From positions 682,001 to 746,000 of the forward strand of contig CAVYAT010000001.1 in assembly GCA_963766605.1 (NCBI GenBank): 64,000 nt of DNA. The letters are read 5' to 3'. The DNA comes from AC-49 sp963766605. GTDB taxonomy: Bacteria > Actinomycetota > Thermoleophilia > Solirubrobacterales > Solirubrobacteraceae. A program made the position numbers and the translations under genes. Numbering within the stretch: the stretch's first letter is position 1; every line of letters begins with the position of its first letter. The notes below the pieces were generated by a model. That model saw only the letters and a list, made by a program, of their open reading frames with translations. It was not told where the DNA came from and made no database searches. Below are positions 51,755 to 60,110 of this stretch, piece after piece.

Positions 51755-52892
51755 GAGCCTCTGTCAGGGCGCCACCGGCCGCGTGTATCGCGCTGGCCCA
51801 CGAGACCTCGGACAGCATCCCCGGGGCGGCGACGTAGTCACCGGCGAGCCACACACCCTCGCCCTGGTCGATCGCGGGGCGCTCGCGCCACGTCTGCCCC
51901 GGGGCGTCGACCGCGCCCGTGGCGTCGATCGCCAGCGCGCCGCGGCGCCAGACGCACGCCTGCGACCATCCGGGCAGCGCGGCGTCCAGCGCGAGGCGCA
52001 GGCGCTCCGTGGCGGCGGCGTGCGTCTCGCCGTAGCGCATCGGCGCCGAGGTCTGCACCAGGTGCGCCCCGGCCGGGGCCAGCGACGGGTCGGCGGCCGA
52101 GTAGCGCGCGACGTAGGTGTGCTCGTCGAGATCGAGCACCGCGAACGGTGCGCGACGGGTCACCGCGCTGAGCCCGACATCGACCAGCGCGACGCGCGTC
52201 TGGCCGGCCGGCAGCTCGCGACCGAGCAGTCGTGCGGCGCTGCCCGGGGCGGTGGCGACGATCACCGGCGGCTCGGGGAGCGTCGTCACGTGCGAGCCGG
52301 TGTGGATCTCGACACCGACCTGGCGGGCATGCGCGGCCAACGCGTCGCCCATCGTCGACCAGCCGCCGGCGACGTAGCGCACCGAGGTCGCCCGGCGCGT
52401 GACCCGGCGCAGGCGCTGGGCGACGAACGCGGCCGAGAGCTCGCCGGGATCGGCGTGGAACGTCGGCAACGAGGCCATCCCGATCGCGGCGTCGACCACC
52501 TCGGGTGAGGCGCGTCCCGCGGCCCACTCGCGAAACGACAGGTCGGCCGGGGCGGGGGCCGTCAGGGTCAGCGCGGCGCGGACCAGCGGCAGCGGCGCTC
52601 GCTTCAGACGGCCGCCGGTGCGGACGCGAAAGCCGGTCGCCGGCGGACGGACGAGGCGGACCGCGATGCCCTGGGAGCGCAGCCAACCGGGCACCGGTCC
52701 GTCGCCGTAGACGGCATGCGGGCCGAAGTTGGCCCCCCACTCGCCGGCTCCGCTGCGCGCGCGACCGCCGACGACCGGCGCGGCCTCGTGGACGACGACA
52801 TGCGCACCCGACTGCGCCGCGGTGATTGCGGCGACGAGCCCGGCGATCCCGGCTCCGACGATCGTGATTGTGGGCTGGGGCTGTCTGTCCAT
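51711..52892 (-). CDS. FAD-dependent amine oxidase/phytoene desaturase-like oxidoreductase
   Basis: A 393-residue flavoprotein. TITIVGAGIAGLVAAITAAQ is the FAD-binding loop followed by EAAPVVGGRARSG, the GG-doublet motif of amine oxidase and desaturase families, and the C-terminus has GVWLAGDYVAAPGMLSEVSW for FAD contact. The substrate is unknown; carotenoid or amine oxidation are the usual roles. ATG at 52892 follows GGAATTGAAG. It is divergent from a TetR gene with two matching operators between, so it is probably that regulator's target. Confidence 0.82.
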   Translation of the reverse strand: MDRQPQPTITIVGAGIAGLVAAITAAQSGAHVVVHEAAPVVGGRARSGAGEWGANFGPHAVYGDGPVPGWLRSQGIAVRLVRPPATGFRVRTGGRLKRAPLPLVRAALTLTAPAPADLSFREWAAGRASPEVVDAAIGMASLPTFHADPGELSAAFVAQRLRRVTRRATSVRYVAGGWSTMGDALAAHARQVGVEIHTGSHVTTLPEPPVIVATAPGSAARLLGRELPAGQTRVALVDVGLSAVTRRAPFAVLDLDEHTYVARYSAADPSLAPAGAHLVQTSAPMRYGETHAAATERLRLALDAALPGWSQACVWRRGALAIDATGAVDAPGQTWRERPAIDQGEGVWLAGDYVAAPGMLSEVSWASAIHAAGGALTEALRPARRAWPVSASR

Positions 52893-52925
52893 CTTCAATT
52901 CCTTCCGACGTCGCTGGCGATAAAG

Positions 52926-52939
52926 TGACCCGCGGGTCA
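52926..52939. promoter_or_regulatory. TetR operator, site 1
   Basis: TGACCCGCGGGTCA is a perfect 14-base palindrome embedded in AAAGTGACC...GGTCATAAAG, in the divergent gap between the FAD oxidoreductase and the TetR gene. It matches site 2 in sequence, so both probably bind the TetR protein. Confidence 0.7.
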
Positions 52940-52956
52940 TAAAGCATCGCACACTT

Positions 52957-53598
52957 ATGACCCGTTGGTCACTTATGACGATTCCCTCGCCTCCCCGCCC
53001 GTCCCGACGACTCCCGGCGCCCGAGCGCCGCGTCCTGCTGCTGGCGGCCGCGTCCGACGTCGTCGCGGCCGTCGGGCCGCGGCGGGCACGACTGGTCGAC
53101 GTCGCCCGGCGCGCCGGCGTCTCCAAGGCTCTGCTCTACCAGCACTTCCCGTCCAAGGAGGCGATGCTGGTGGCGCTGATCGAGGATCACGGACGCGCGC
53201 TGATCACCGAGTTCAAGCTGCACCACGCCGGCAGCGACCCGCGTGCACGGCTGCGCGATGGCCTGCACGCGGTTCTGAGCTATGCCCAGCGCGAGCCGGC
53301 GGCGTGGCGGATCCTGTTCGTCGAGCGGTTCGACGAGGAGCGCGTCAGCGCCGCGCAGGCCGCGGTGCTCGACGCCGGGGCGACGATGATCGCCCGGCGC
53401 ATCGCTGCCGATCTCGACGCCGCCGGGCGGGGGCGGCTCGCCGAGATCCTGGCCCACCTGTCGCGCTCGGCGATCGACGGGCTGATCGCGTGGTGGTACG
53501 ACAACCCCGACACCGCGATCGACGAGCTGACCGACATCGGGACCGCGTTCCTGTGGTCGGGCCTCCAGCAGTGGACCCGGGCGAAACACGAAATCTAG
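52957..53598 (+). CDS. TetR-family transcriptional regulator
   Basis: A 213-residue repressor (207 if translated from ATG 52975). The helix-turn-helix is VDVARRAGVSKALLYQHFPS followed by KEAMLVALIEDHG, and the ligand-binding domain is all-helical. Two matched palindromes lie just upstream, indicating autoregulation and control of the divergent FAD oxidoreductase. The inducer is unknown. A hairpin follows the gene. Confidence 0.88.
   Translation: MTRWSLMTIPSPPRPSRRLPAPERRVLLLAAASDVVAAVGPRRARLVDVARRAGVSKALLYQHFPSKEAMLVALIEDHGRALITEFKLHHAGSDPRARLRDGLHAVLSYAQREPAAWRILFVERFDEERVSAAQAAVLDAGATMIARRIAADLDAAGRGRLAEILAHLSRSAIDGLIAWWYDNPDTAIDELTDIGTAFLWSGLQQWTRAKHEI
52958..52971. promoter_or_regulatory. 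TetR operator, site 2
   Basis: TGACCCGTTGGTCA, flanked by CTTA and CTTAT, is site 1 in the opposite orientation with two central changes. It overlaps the first possible TetR start (ATG 52957), so binding here would block that gene's own expression. The downstream ATG at 52975 is the other possible start. Confidence 0.65.
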
Positions 53599-53600
53599 GT

Positions 53601-53637
53601 GTCGCATCTCACGCATGGGTTCCCACGCGTGCGCGAC
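53601..53637 (+). terminator. Hairpin after the TetR gene
   Basis: Inner arms CACGCATGGG and CCCACGCGTG (53610-53631, one A-C mismatch) with a TT loop, plus outer pairing of GTCGC with GCGAC. It separates the TetR gene from the cyclic-nucleotide-binding protein and looks like a terminator. Confidence 0.6.
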
Positions 53638-53669
53638 GATCGACGCACCCATACCGAGAGGACACGACC

Positions 53670-54101
53670 ATGATCCGTGGAGCGCCCCACCACGTCATCG
53701 AGATGCTTCGCACCGTCCCGCTCTTTCAGGGCGCGAGCACGGCGGAGCTGCAGTCGATCGCCCGGCTCGGCACGACGATTCGCGTGCGCCCCGGGACGGC
53801 ACTGACGACCCAGGGTCGCCGCGGCTCGGAGTTCTTCCTCGTCATGTCCGGCACGGCCACATGCGTCGTCGACGGCGAGCAGGTCGCGCAGTTCTCCAGT
53901 GGCGACTTCTTCGGCGAGCTGGCGCTGCTCGGTCACACGCCGCGGACGGCGACCGTGACCGTGCAGACCGACATGGACGTCGTCGTGTTCAGCGAGATCG
54001 AGTTCCGCACGCTGCTGCACGACAACGACCCCGTCGCCCGGCAGATGCTGGGACGCCTGGCCGACCGCGTGCACACGCTGGAGCTCAGCGAGGCACGTTG
54101 A
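53670..54101 (+). CDS. Cyclic nucleotide-binding domain protein
   Basis: A 143-residue single cNMP-binding domain. VPLFQGASTAELQSIARLG is the N-terminal helix pair; SGDFFGELALLGHTPRTATV is the phosphate-binding cassette, with the Glu and Arg that hold cyclic nucleotide. There is no helix-turn-helix, so it is a stand-alone sensor rather than a CRP-type activator. ATG at 53670 follows GAGAGGAC. It lies upstream of fabD but a 114-base gap with two dyads separates them. Confidence 0.87.
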   Translation: MIRGAPHHVIEMLRTVPLFQGASTAELQSIARLGTTIRVRPGTALTTQGRRGSEFFLVMSGTATCVVDGEQVAQFSSGDFFGELALLGHTPRTATVTVQTDMDVVVFSEIEFRTLLHDNDPVARQMLGRLADRVHTLELSEAR

Positions 54102-54112
54102 CGCTCCCAGCC

Positions 54113-54126
54113 GAACGCGCGCGTTC
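54113..54126. promoter_or_regulatory. Palindrome upstream of fabD
   Basis: GAACGCGCGCGTTC is a perfect 14-base palindrome about 90 bases before the fabD start. It could be an operator or chance in CG-rich DNA. Confidence 0.3.
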
Positions 54127-54146
54127 ATAAACGCGGCCGTTCAGCG

Positions 54147-54176
54147 GTTCGACACTGACCCGCCCCCGTGTCGAAC
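54147..54176. promoter_or_regulatory. Inverted repeat upstream of the fab operon
   Basis: GTTCGACAC (54147-54155) and GTGTCGAAC (54168-54176) are perfect 9-base arms 12 bases apart, ending 39 bases before fabD. The spacing suits an operator for a fatty-acid regulator or a leader hairpin. The TetR gene at the far end of the operon is a candidate binder. Confidence 0.45.
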
Positions 54177-54215
54177 ATGTGAAACCGACCGGCGGTCATG
54201 GGGTGAGATAGCGCG

Positions 54216-55028
54216 ATGGCCTCCGCGTTGATCTTCCCCGGACAGGGCAGCCACGAACACGGCATGGACGAGCCGTGGCGTGGCACGCCGACCTTCGACC
54301 GCGGCCTCGAGCTGCTCGGCTTCGATCCGTTCGAGCGCCTCGACGAGGGCACGCGCTACCAGCAGCCGGCGCTGTTCCTGTGCTCGGTCGCCGCCTTCGA
54401 GGCCGACACGACCGACGACGCGATCGCCGCCGCGGGCCACTCGCTCGGCGAGTACGCCGCGCTCGTCGCCGCCGGCGTGCTCGAGTTCGACGACGCCGTG
54501 GGGCTCGTCAAGGAGCGCGCCGACGCGATGGCCGCGGCCGCCGACCGGCGCCCCGGCACGATGGTCGCGATGCTCGGCGGCGACACCCACGAGGTCTGGC
54601 TGCTGGCCAAGCGCCACGGCCTGATCGTCGCCAACGACAACGCCCCGGGCCAGCTCGTCCTCTCGGGGCCGGTCGAGGGCATCGAGGCCGCCGCCGCCGA
54701 AGCCCGCGACGCCGCCGGCGCGCGCGCGATGAAGCTCGACGTCGCCGGCGCGTTTCACTCGCCGCTGATGCAGCCCGCCGCCGCCCGACTCGCCGCGGCG
54801 CTCGAGACGACGCCGATCCACGAGGCCCGGATCCCCGTGTACTCCAACGGCTCGGTCGCGCCGTTCGTCGACGTGCGTCGCGAGCTGGCCGAGAACCTGC
54901 TCAAGCCGGTGCGCTGGCGCGAGACGCTGCTTGCCCTGCGCGGCGCGGGCGCCGAGCGCTTCATCGAGCTCGGGCCGGGCTCCGTCCTCACCGGCATGGT
55001 CAAGCGAACGCTGGCCCTCGCCGCATGA
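54216..55028 (+). CDS. fabD: Malonyl-CoA:ACP transacylase
   Basis: A 270-residue enzyme that loads malonate onto ACP for fatty acid synthesis. LIFPGQGSHEHGM is the N-terminal motif, AAGHSLGEYAALVAAG holds the catalytic Ser (GHSLGE), and VAGAFHSPLMQPA holds the catalytic His. It is slightly shorter than usual (about 300), because the first part between the two motifs is condensed. First gene of the fab operon; ATGA overlap with fabH. This gene has no frameshift. Confidence 0.93.
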   Translation: MASALIFPGQGSHEHGMDEPWRGTPTFDRGLELLGFDPFERLDEGTRYQQPALFLCSVAAFEADTTDDAIAAAGHSLGEYAALVAAGVLEFDDAVGLVKERADAMAAAADRRPGTMVAMLGGDTHEVWLLAKRHGLIVANDNAPGQLVLSGPVEGIEAAAAEARDAAGARAMKLDVAGAFHSPLMQPAAARLAAALETTPIHEARIPVYSNGSVAPFVDVRRELAENLLKPVRWRETLLALRGAGAERFIELGPGSVLTGMVKRTLALAA

Positions 55029-55993
55029 CGAAGGCCGCGGTGATCGGCATCGGCTCGTCGCTGCCGCCCGACCGGGTGACCAACGACGACCTCGCCGAGG
55101 GCGGACTCGACACGTCCGACGCGTGGATCGTGCGGCGCACCGGCATCCGCGAGCGCCGGCGCCTCAACGGCACGCAGACGCTGACCGACCTCGCCGTCGA
55201 GGCCGCCGAGGCAGCGCTGGCCGACGCCGGTGTCGCGGGCGCGGATGATCGACCAGGTCCTGTGCTCGACCGTCCAGGCCGACAACATCACCCCCGGACT
55301 GGCGCCGATGGTCGCCCACCGCATCGGCGCCACCCGCGCCGGCGGGACCGACATGAACGCCGCCTGCGCCGGCTTCGTCTACGCACTCGACCACGCCGCC
55401 GCGATGATCGAGACCGGCCGCGCACGCCACGTGCTGGTGATCGGCGCCGAGGCGCTGTCGCGGATCACCGACCCGGCCGACCGCGGGACCGCGGTCCTGT
55501 TCGCCGACGGCGCCGGCGCGGCGATCGTCGCCGGCGGCGACTACGAGCGCGGCCTCGCCGGTTTTGACCTGCACTGCGCCGGCGAGCACGGCGGCCTGCT
55601 GTACGCCGACATCGACGACCGCTTCCTGCGCATGGAGGGAGCCGAGGTCTACCGCCACGCCGTCGCGCGGATGGCCGAGTCGACGCGCGTGATGCTGGAG
55701 CGCACCGGGCTGAGCGCCGACGACATCGACCTGTTCGTCGCCCACCAGGCCAACGCCCGCATCATCGAGGCGGCCGCCGCACGAGCTCGGGCTCGACATG
55801 GCCAAGGTGTTCGTCAACGTCGACACGGTCGCCAACACCTCGTCGGCCTCGATCCCGCTCGCGCTGGCCCAGGCCGAGGCCGAGGGCCGCCTGCACCCCG
55901 GCGACACGGTCGCGCTGGCCGCATTCGGTGCGGGCTTCGCGTGGGGCGCCGGGATCATGACCTGGAAGGAGACGCGCTCGTGTCCCCGCGTGA
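55025..55993 (+). CDS. fabH: 3-oxoacyl-ACP synthase III (three +1 frameshifts)
   Basis: Starts chain elongation by joining acyl-CoA and malonyl-ACP. The pieces are IGIGSSLPPDRVTNDDLAEG, DTSDAWIVRRTGIRERR, then (next frame) DMNAACAGFVYALDHAA with the catalytic Cys, FADGAGAAIVAGG, FVAHQANARIIEAAA with His, and (third frame) FVNVDTVANTSSASIPLAL with Asn. Frame changes lie near 55,243 and 55,779. A third, near 55,970, is inferred because only then does the gene reach TGA at 55991, overlapping fabG by GTGA. Each is explained by one extra base. Corrected length about 321 residues, normal. Confidence 0.85.
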
Positions 55994-56662
55994 CGGACGG
56001 CTGCGCCGTGGTCACCGGCGGCAACCGCGGCATCGGCGCCGCGATCGCGGCGCGCCTGCGCGACGACGGCTTCAAGGTCGTGACGGTCAGCCGCAGCGGG
56101 CGGCGAGGCGACCTGCGACGTGACCGATCCGGTCGCGGTCACCGAGACGTTCGCCGGCGTCGCCGAGCAGCACGGGCCGATCCTCGTGCTCGTCAACAAC
56201 GCCGGCATCCGCGACGACACGCTGGCCATCTCGATGAGCTCCGACGCCTGGACGTCGGTCATCGACACGAACCTCAACGGCGCCTTCCACTGCACCCACG
56301 CCGCGCTGACCGGCATGCTGCGGGCGCGCTGGGGGCGGATCGTCAACATCTCGTCGGTCGTCGCCGAGCGCGCGAACCCCGGCCAGGCCAACTACGTCGC
56401 CGCCAAGGCCGGCCTGCTCGGCTTCACGCGAACGGTCGCGCGCGAGATGGCCCGCAAGGGCATCACCTGCAACGCGGTCACGCCCGGCGTGATCGAGACC
56501 GACATGACCGCCGATCTCGAAGGCGACCTGCTCGGCGCCGTTCCCGCGGGACGCGTGGGCCGGCCCGAAGAGGTCGCCGCCGCAGTGAGCTTCCTCGTCT
56601 CCGACGAGGCTGAATACGTCAACGGGGCCACGCTGTCAGTCGACGGCGGCCTCGGCGCTTGA
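55990..56662 (+). CDS. fabG: 3-oxoacyl-ACP reductase (one +1 frameshift)
   Basis: NADPH-dependent SDR that reduces the 3-oxoacyl-ACP. AVVTGGNRGIGAAIAA is the cofactor loop; LVNNAGIRDDTL, VNISSVVAER (Ser) and YVAAKAGLLGF (Tyr-Lys) the active site; NAVTPGVIETDMT and VSFLVSDEAEYVNG the C-terminal part. The frame shifts near 56,098 in CGCAGCGGGCGGCGAGG, where one G is extra; correcting it gives SRSGGEATCDVTDP and about 223 residues. GTG at 55990 overlaps the fabH stop. Located between fabH and the ACP gene. Confidence 0.87.
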
Positions 56663-56675
56663 AAGGAGCACCACC

Positions 56676-56939
56676 ATGAGCACACCATCTGACACCGACA
56701 TCCTCCAGGCCATCCGCGAGGAGCTCGACGCCATCAAGGTGCCGGGCGCGCTCGAGGCCGAGCCGACCCAGACCTGGCAGGACCTCGACGTCGACTCGCT
56801 CGACCTCGTCGAGCTGGTCAAGGCGCTCGAGGACCGCTTCGGCGTGGCGATCGTCGACGGCCGCCTGAAGGAGATCAAGACGGTCGGCGACGCGATCACG
56901 CTCGTGCAGGAGCTGAGCTCGGAGGGCGCGCCGGCGTGA
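56676..56939 (+). CDS. acpP: Acyl carrier protein
   Basis: An 87-residue acidic helical protein. The phosphopantetheine attachment Ser is in DVDSLDLVELVKALEDRFG, the standard DSL motif. It carries growing acyl chains between the Fab enzymes encoded around it. ATG at 56676 is preceded by GAAAGGAGC, a strong Shine-Dalgarno. The stop overlaps the GTG start of fabF. No frameshift here. Confidence 0.95.
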   Translation: MSTPSDTDILQAIREELDAIKVPGALEAEPTQTWQDLDVDSLDLVELVKALEDRFGVAIVDGRLKEIKTVGDAITLVQELSSEGAPA

Positions 56940-58117
56940 GCGATGTTGTCGTCACCGGCCGCGGGGTCACGACCTCCGTGGGCGAGGACGTCGACGTGAT
57001 GTTCGAGGCGCTGCTCGACGGGCGCTCGGGCATCGCCGACGGCCTCGGCGCGTGCGCAGACTTCGACCCCGATCCCGTGATGACGCCGAAGGGCGCGCGC
57101 CGGGCCGACCGCTTCAGCCAGCTTGGCGTGGCGGCGGCCGACAAGGCGTGGGCCGAGTCCGGTCTGGACGAGGACAGCGTCGACATGACCCGCGTCGGCG
57201 TGCTGATGGGCACCGGCGTCGGCGGCCTGATCACGCTCGAGAACGAGTGCACGAAGTTCCTCGAGGGCGGTGAGCGCGCGGTGTCGCCGCTGTTCGTGAC
57301 GATGATGATGCCCAACGCCGCCGCCGGCCTGATCTCGATGCGCATCGGCGCGCGCGGGCCCGAGCTTCTCGGTCGCCTCGGCGTGCGCGACCGGCAGCCA
57401 CGCGATCGGCGAGGCCAAGCGGATCATCGAGCGCGGCGAGGCCGACGTGATCATCGCCGGCGGCTGCGAGGCCGCGCTGACCGGACTCTGCCTGGCCGCG
57501 TTCAAGCAGATGGGCGCGATGTCGGACGACGGCATCTCGCGGCCGTTCGACGCCAACCGCACCGGCTTCGTGATGGGCGAGGGCGCGGGCGTCGCTGGTC
57601 CTCGAGCGCGAGGACCACGCCAAGGCGCGCGGGGCGACGATCTACGGGCGCATCGCCGGCTACGGCGCGACGTCACGACGCGTACCACATCACCGCGCCC
57701 GACCCCGAAGGCCGCGGCTCGAGCGCCGCGATCCGGCTCGCGCTGCAGGACGCGGACGCACAGCCGTCCGACGTCGGCTACGTCAACGCCCACGGCACCG
57801 GCACGCCGCTCAACGACGTCGCCGAGACCAAGACGCTGCACACGATCTTCAACGGCGATGCGCCACCGATCAGCTCGACCAAGTCGCACATCGGCCACCT
57901 GCTCGGCGCCGCCGGTGCCGTCGAGGCGGTCATCTGCCTGGAGGCCGTGCGCCGTGGCGTGCTGCCGCCGACGATCAACCTCGAGACGCCCGACCCCGAG
58001 TGCGATCTCGACTACATCCCAGCGGGCCGGCGCGAAGCGCCGGGCATCCAGCTGGCCCTCAGCAACTCCTTCGGGTTCGGTGGGCAGAACGCCTGCCTGG
58101 CGGTGGCAGCGCCATGA
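56936..58117 (+). CDS. fabF: 3-oxoacyl-ACP synthase II (three cancelling +1 frameshifts)
   Basis: Condensing enzyme of chain elongation. The first part (VVVTGRGVTTSVGEDVD to IGARGPEL) and last part (YVNAHGTGTPLNDVAETKT, SSTKSHIGHLLGAAGAVEA, LSNSFGFGGQNACL) are in the starting frame. The middle, with the catalytic Cys in ASACATGSHAIGEA and the segment ANRTGFVMGEGAGV, is in other frames. Extra bases near 57,365, 57,593 and 57,675 account for it and sum to three, so the open frame of 393 codons continues unbroken while about 100 residues read as nonsense. Both His of the triad are intact. ATGA overlap with the next gene. Confidence 0.85.
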   Translation: MSDVVVTGRGVTTSVGEDVDVMFEALLDGRSGIADGLGACADFDPDPVMTPKGARRADRFSQLGVAAADKAWAESGLDEDSVDMTRVGVLMGTGVGGLITLENECTKFLEGGERAVSPLFVTMMMPNAAAGLISMRIGARGPELLGRLGVRDRQPRDRRGQADHRARRGRRDHRRRLRGRADRTLPGRVQADGRDVGRRHLAAVRRQPHRLRDGRGRGRRWSSSARTTPRRAGRRSTGASPATARRHDAYHITAPDPEGRGSSAAIRLALQDADAQPSDVGYVNAHGTGTPLNDVAETKTLHTIFNGDAPPISSTKSHIGHLLGAAGAVEAVICLEAVRRGVLPPTINLETPDPECDLDYIPAGRREAPGIQLALSNSFGFGGQNACLAVAAP

Positions 58118-59475
58118 GCGGCATCCTCGAGCTTCAGCAGTCCTACACCCACGTCTCCCTGGCCCGCGTCCGGCTCGAGCTGCTGTTCGACGCCGGGCAC
58201 GTTCTTCCCGCTGCGCAGCGAGGTCGCCGACGGCGTCGTGTGCGGCTCGCGGGCGCGTCAACGGGCGCCCGGTCTGCGCCTGGGCGCAGGACGGCGCGTA
58301 CAAGGGCGGCTCGCTCGGCACTGCCGGCGGCGAGACGATCGCCGCGACGATCCGCCGCGCCGACGAGCTCGGCTGCCCGGTCGTCGGCTTCCCCCACTCG
58401 GGCGGCGCGCGGCTGCAGCAGGGGACCGGCGCGCTGAGCGCCTACGGCGCGATCTTCCACGCGCAGTCCAACGCGCGCGTCCCGCAGATCTCGGTCATCG
58501 GCGGCCCGTGCGCCGGTGGCGGCGCATACTCGCCGGCGCTCGGCGACATCGTCATTCTGGCCGGCGAGCGGGCGCGGATGTTCCTGACCGGTCCGAAGGT
58601 CGTCGAGGCGGCGATCGGCGAGCAGATCAGCTCGCGTGACCTCGGCGGCACGCGAGTGCACATGCGGAACGGCGTCGCCCACCTGCTGGCCGTCGATGAC
58701 GTCGACGCGGCGCGGCTGACCCGCGAGGTGCTGGCGCACCTGCCGTCGGTGATCGGCGGGCCGCTGCCGCTGGCGCCGCCGCTGGATCCGGTGCGCGGCA
58801 ACCCGGCCGCCGTGATCCCGCCGACGCCCGAGGGCGAGCAGGCCAACGGTCGCCCGTATCCCAAGCCGTTCTACGACATCCGCCACGTCGCGCTGCACCT
58901 GATCGACGGCGGCGAGCTGCTCGAGCTGTCGCCGCGCTGGGCGCGCAACCTCGTCGTCGGCTTCGCCCGCATCGACGGCCGGCCGGTCGGCATCATCGCC
59001 AACCAGCCGCGCGTACCTCGGCGGCTGCCTCGACGCCGAGACCAGCGAGAAGGGCGCGTGGTTCATCAACCTCTGCAACCGCTTCGGCGTGCCGCTGGTG
59101 GTGCTCGTCGACACGCCCGGCTTCCTGCCCGGCTCGGTGCAGGAGCAGGCCGGGGTCATCCGCAAGGGCGCCTCGCTCGTCCACGCGTTCGCGTCGGCGA
59201 CGGTGCCGCGGATCACGCTGACCGTGCGCCAGGCCTACGGCGGCGCGCACATCGCGATGAACTCCCGCGACCTCGGCGCGACGCTGACGCTCGCCTGGCC
59301 GACGACGAAGATCGGGATCATGGGCGCGCCCCAGGCCAAGCAGATCCTCGGCCAGGAGGTCCCCGACGACCCGGCGCAGCTCGCCGCGAGCGAGGGCCAC
59401 GTCGACGAGGTCATTGACCCGACGCGCACGCGGGCCCGGCTCGTGCACGAGCTGGACATGGTCTGCCAGAACTAG
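58114..59475 (+). CDS. Acyl-CoA carboxylase carboxyltransferase subunit (three cancelling +1 frameshifts)
   Basis: Carboxyltransferase beta subunit of the AccD/PccB type, which would supply malonyl-CoA or a similar extender. Recognisable blocks: RVRLELLFDAG, then GSLGTAGGETIAATIRRA, PHSGGARLQQGTGALSAYG, GPCAGGGAYSPALGD (acyl-CoA oxyanion loop), VGFARIDGRPVGIIANQP, VVLVDTPGFLPGSVQEQAG and AYGGAHIAMNSRDLGA. Frame changes near 58,196, 58,250 and 59,011 each fit one extra base and again sum to three. Corrected length is about 452, somewhat short at the N-terminus for PccB. The biotin carrier subunit is not nearby. Confidence 0.82.
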
Positions 59476-59503
59476 CTTCGCCGCGCCACTAGGCTCCACG
59501 GCG

Positions 59504-60106
59504 GTGTCGACCCCGCCGATGTCCCGCAACCCGACCGAGGACGCGATCCTCGACGCAGCCCGAGCCGCGTTGCTGGAGGACGGCTTCGACAAGCTGACGA
59601 TGGACGCGATCGCCAAGCGCGCGTTCATGTCGCGGACCGCGGTCTACTTCTACTTCTCCAACAAGCGCGCGGTCGTCGACCGCCTGATCCAGACCGCGTT
59701 CGCCGACATGTACCAGGCGGCGTCGGCGTATCTGGAGGGCGACGGCGACCCGCGGGTCGAACTGCGGGTGGCGCTTCAGCAGACGGTCGACGTCGTCAAC
59801 CGCGAGCAGGACGTGTTGCTGCTGGCGGCCGCCCTGTCGGGCGCCGATGACCAGCTGCCGCCCGAGTGGGCGTCCTACATCCTGCGCTTCGTCAATGGCG
59901 CGGCGGCGCGGATCGCGCGCGACCAGGCGGCCGGCCTGGCGCCTGACGACATCCCGCCGCGGATCTGCGCCCAGGCGCTGCTGTCGATGGTCGAGCGCCA
60001 CGTCGTGCGCGAGCTGATCCTCGGCCGCGGCAACGCCGAGGAGTCGATCCGCGCGCTGGCGGAGCTGTGGTGGCGGGCGGTGTACGCGCTGGCGGCCCGG
60101 CGGTGA
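59504..60106 (+). CDS. TetR-family transcriptional regulator (possible fatty-acid regulator)
   Basis: A 200-residue regulator from GTG 59504; ATG at 59519 is a shorter alternative. The HTH is MDAIAKRAFMSRTAVYFYFS followed by NKRAVVDRLIQTAF. The helical C-terminal domain is typical of TetR proteins that bind acyl-CoA or drugs. It follows the fab operon on the same strand and converges with fabI (four-base gap), so a role in fatty acid control is reasonable but unproven. The 9-base inverted repeat before fabD is a candidate target. Confidence 0.86.
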   Translation: MSTPPMSRNPTEDAILDAARAALLEDGFDKLTMDAIAKRAFMSRTAVYFYFSNKRAVVDRLIQTAFADMYQAASAYLEGDGDPRVELRVALQQTVDVVNREQDVLLLAAALSGADDQLPPEWASYILRFVNGAAARIARDQAAGLAPDDIPPRICAQALLSMVERHVVRELILGRGNAEESIRALAELWWRAVYALAARR

Positions 60107-60110
60107 GCGG

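Noticed and set aside
55025..59475. Programmed ribosomal frameshifting in the fab operon
   Set aside because: Ten sites with no common slippery sequence, in four genes, with no regulatory logic. Sequence error is far simpler.
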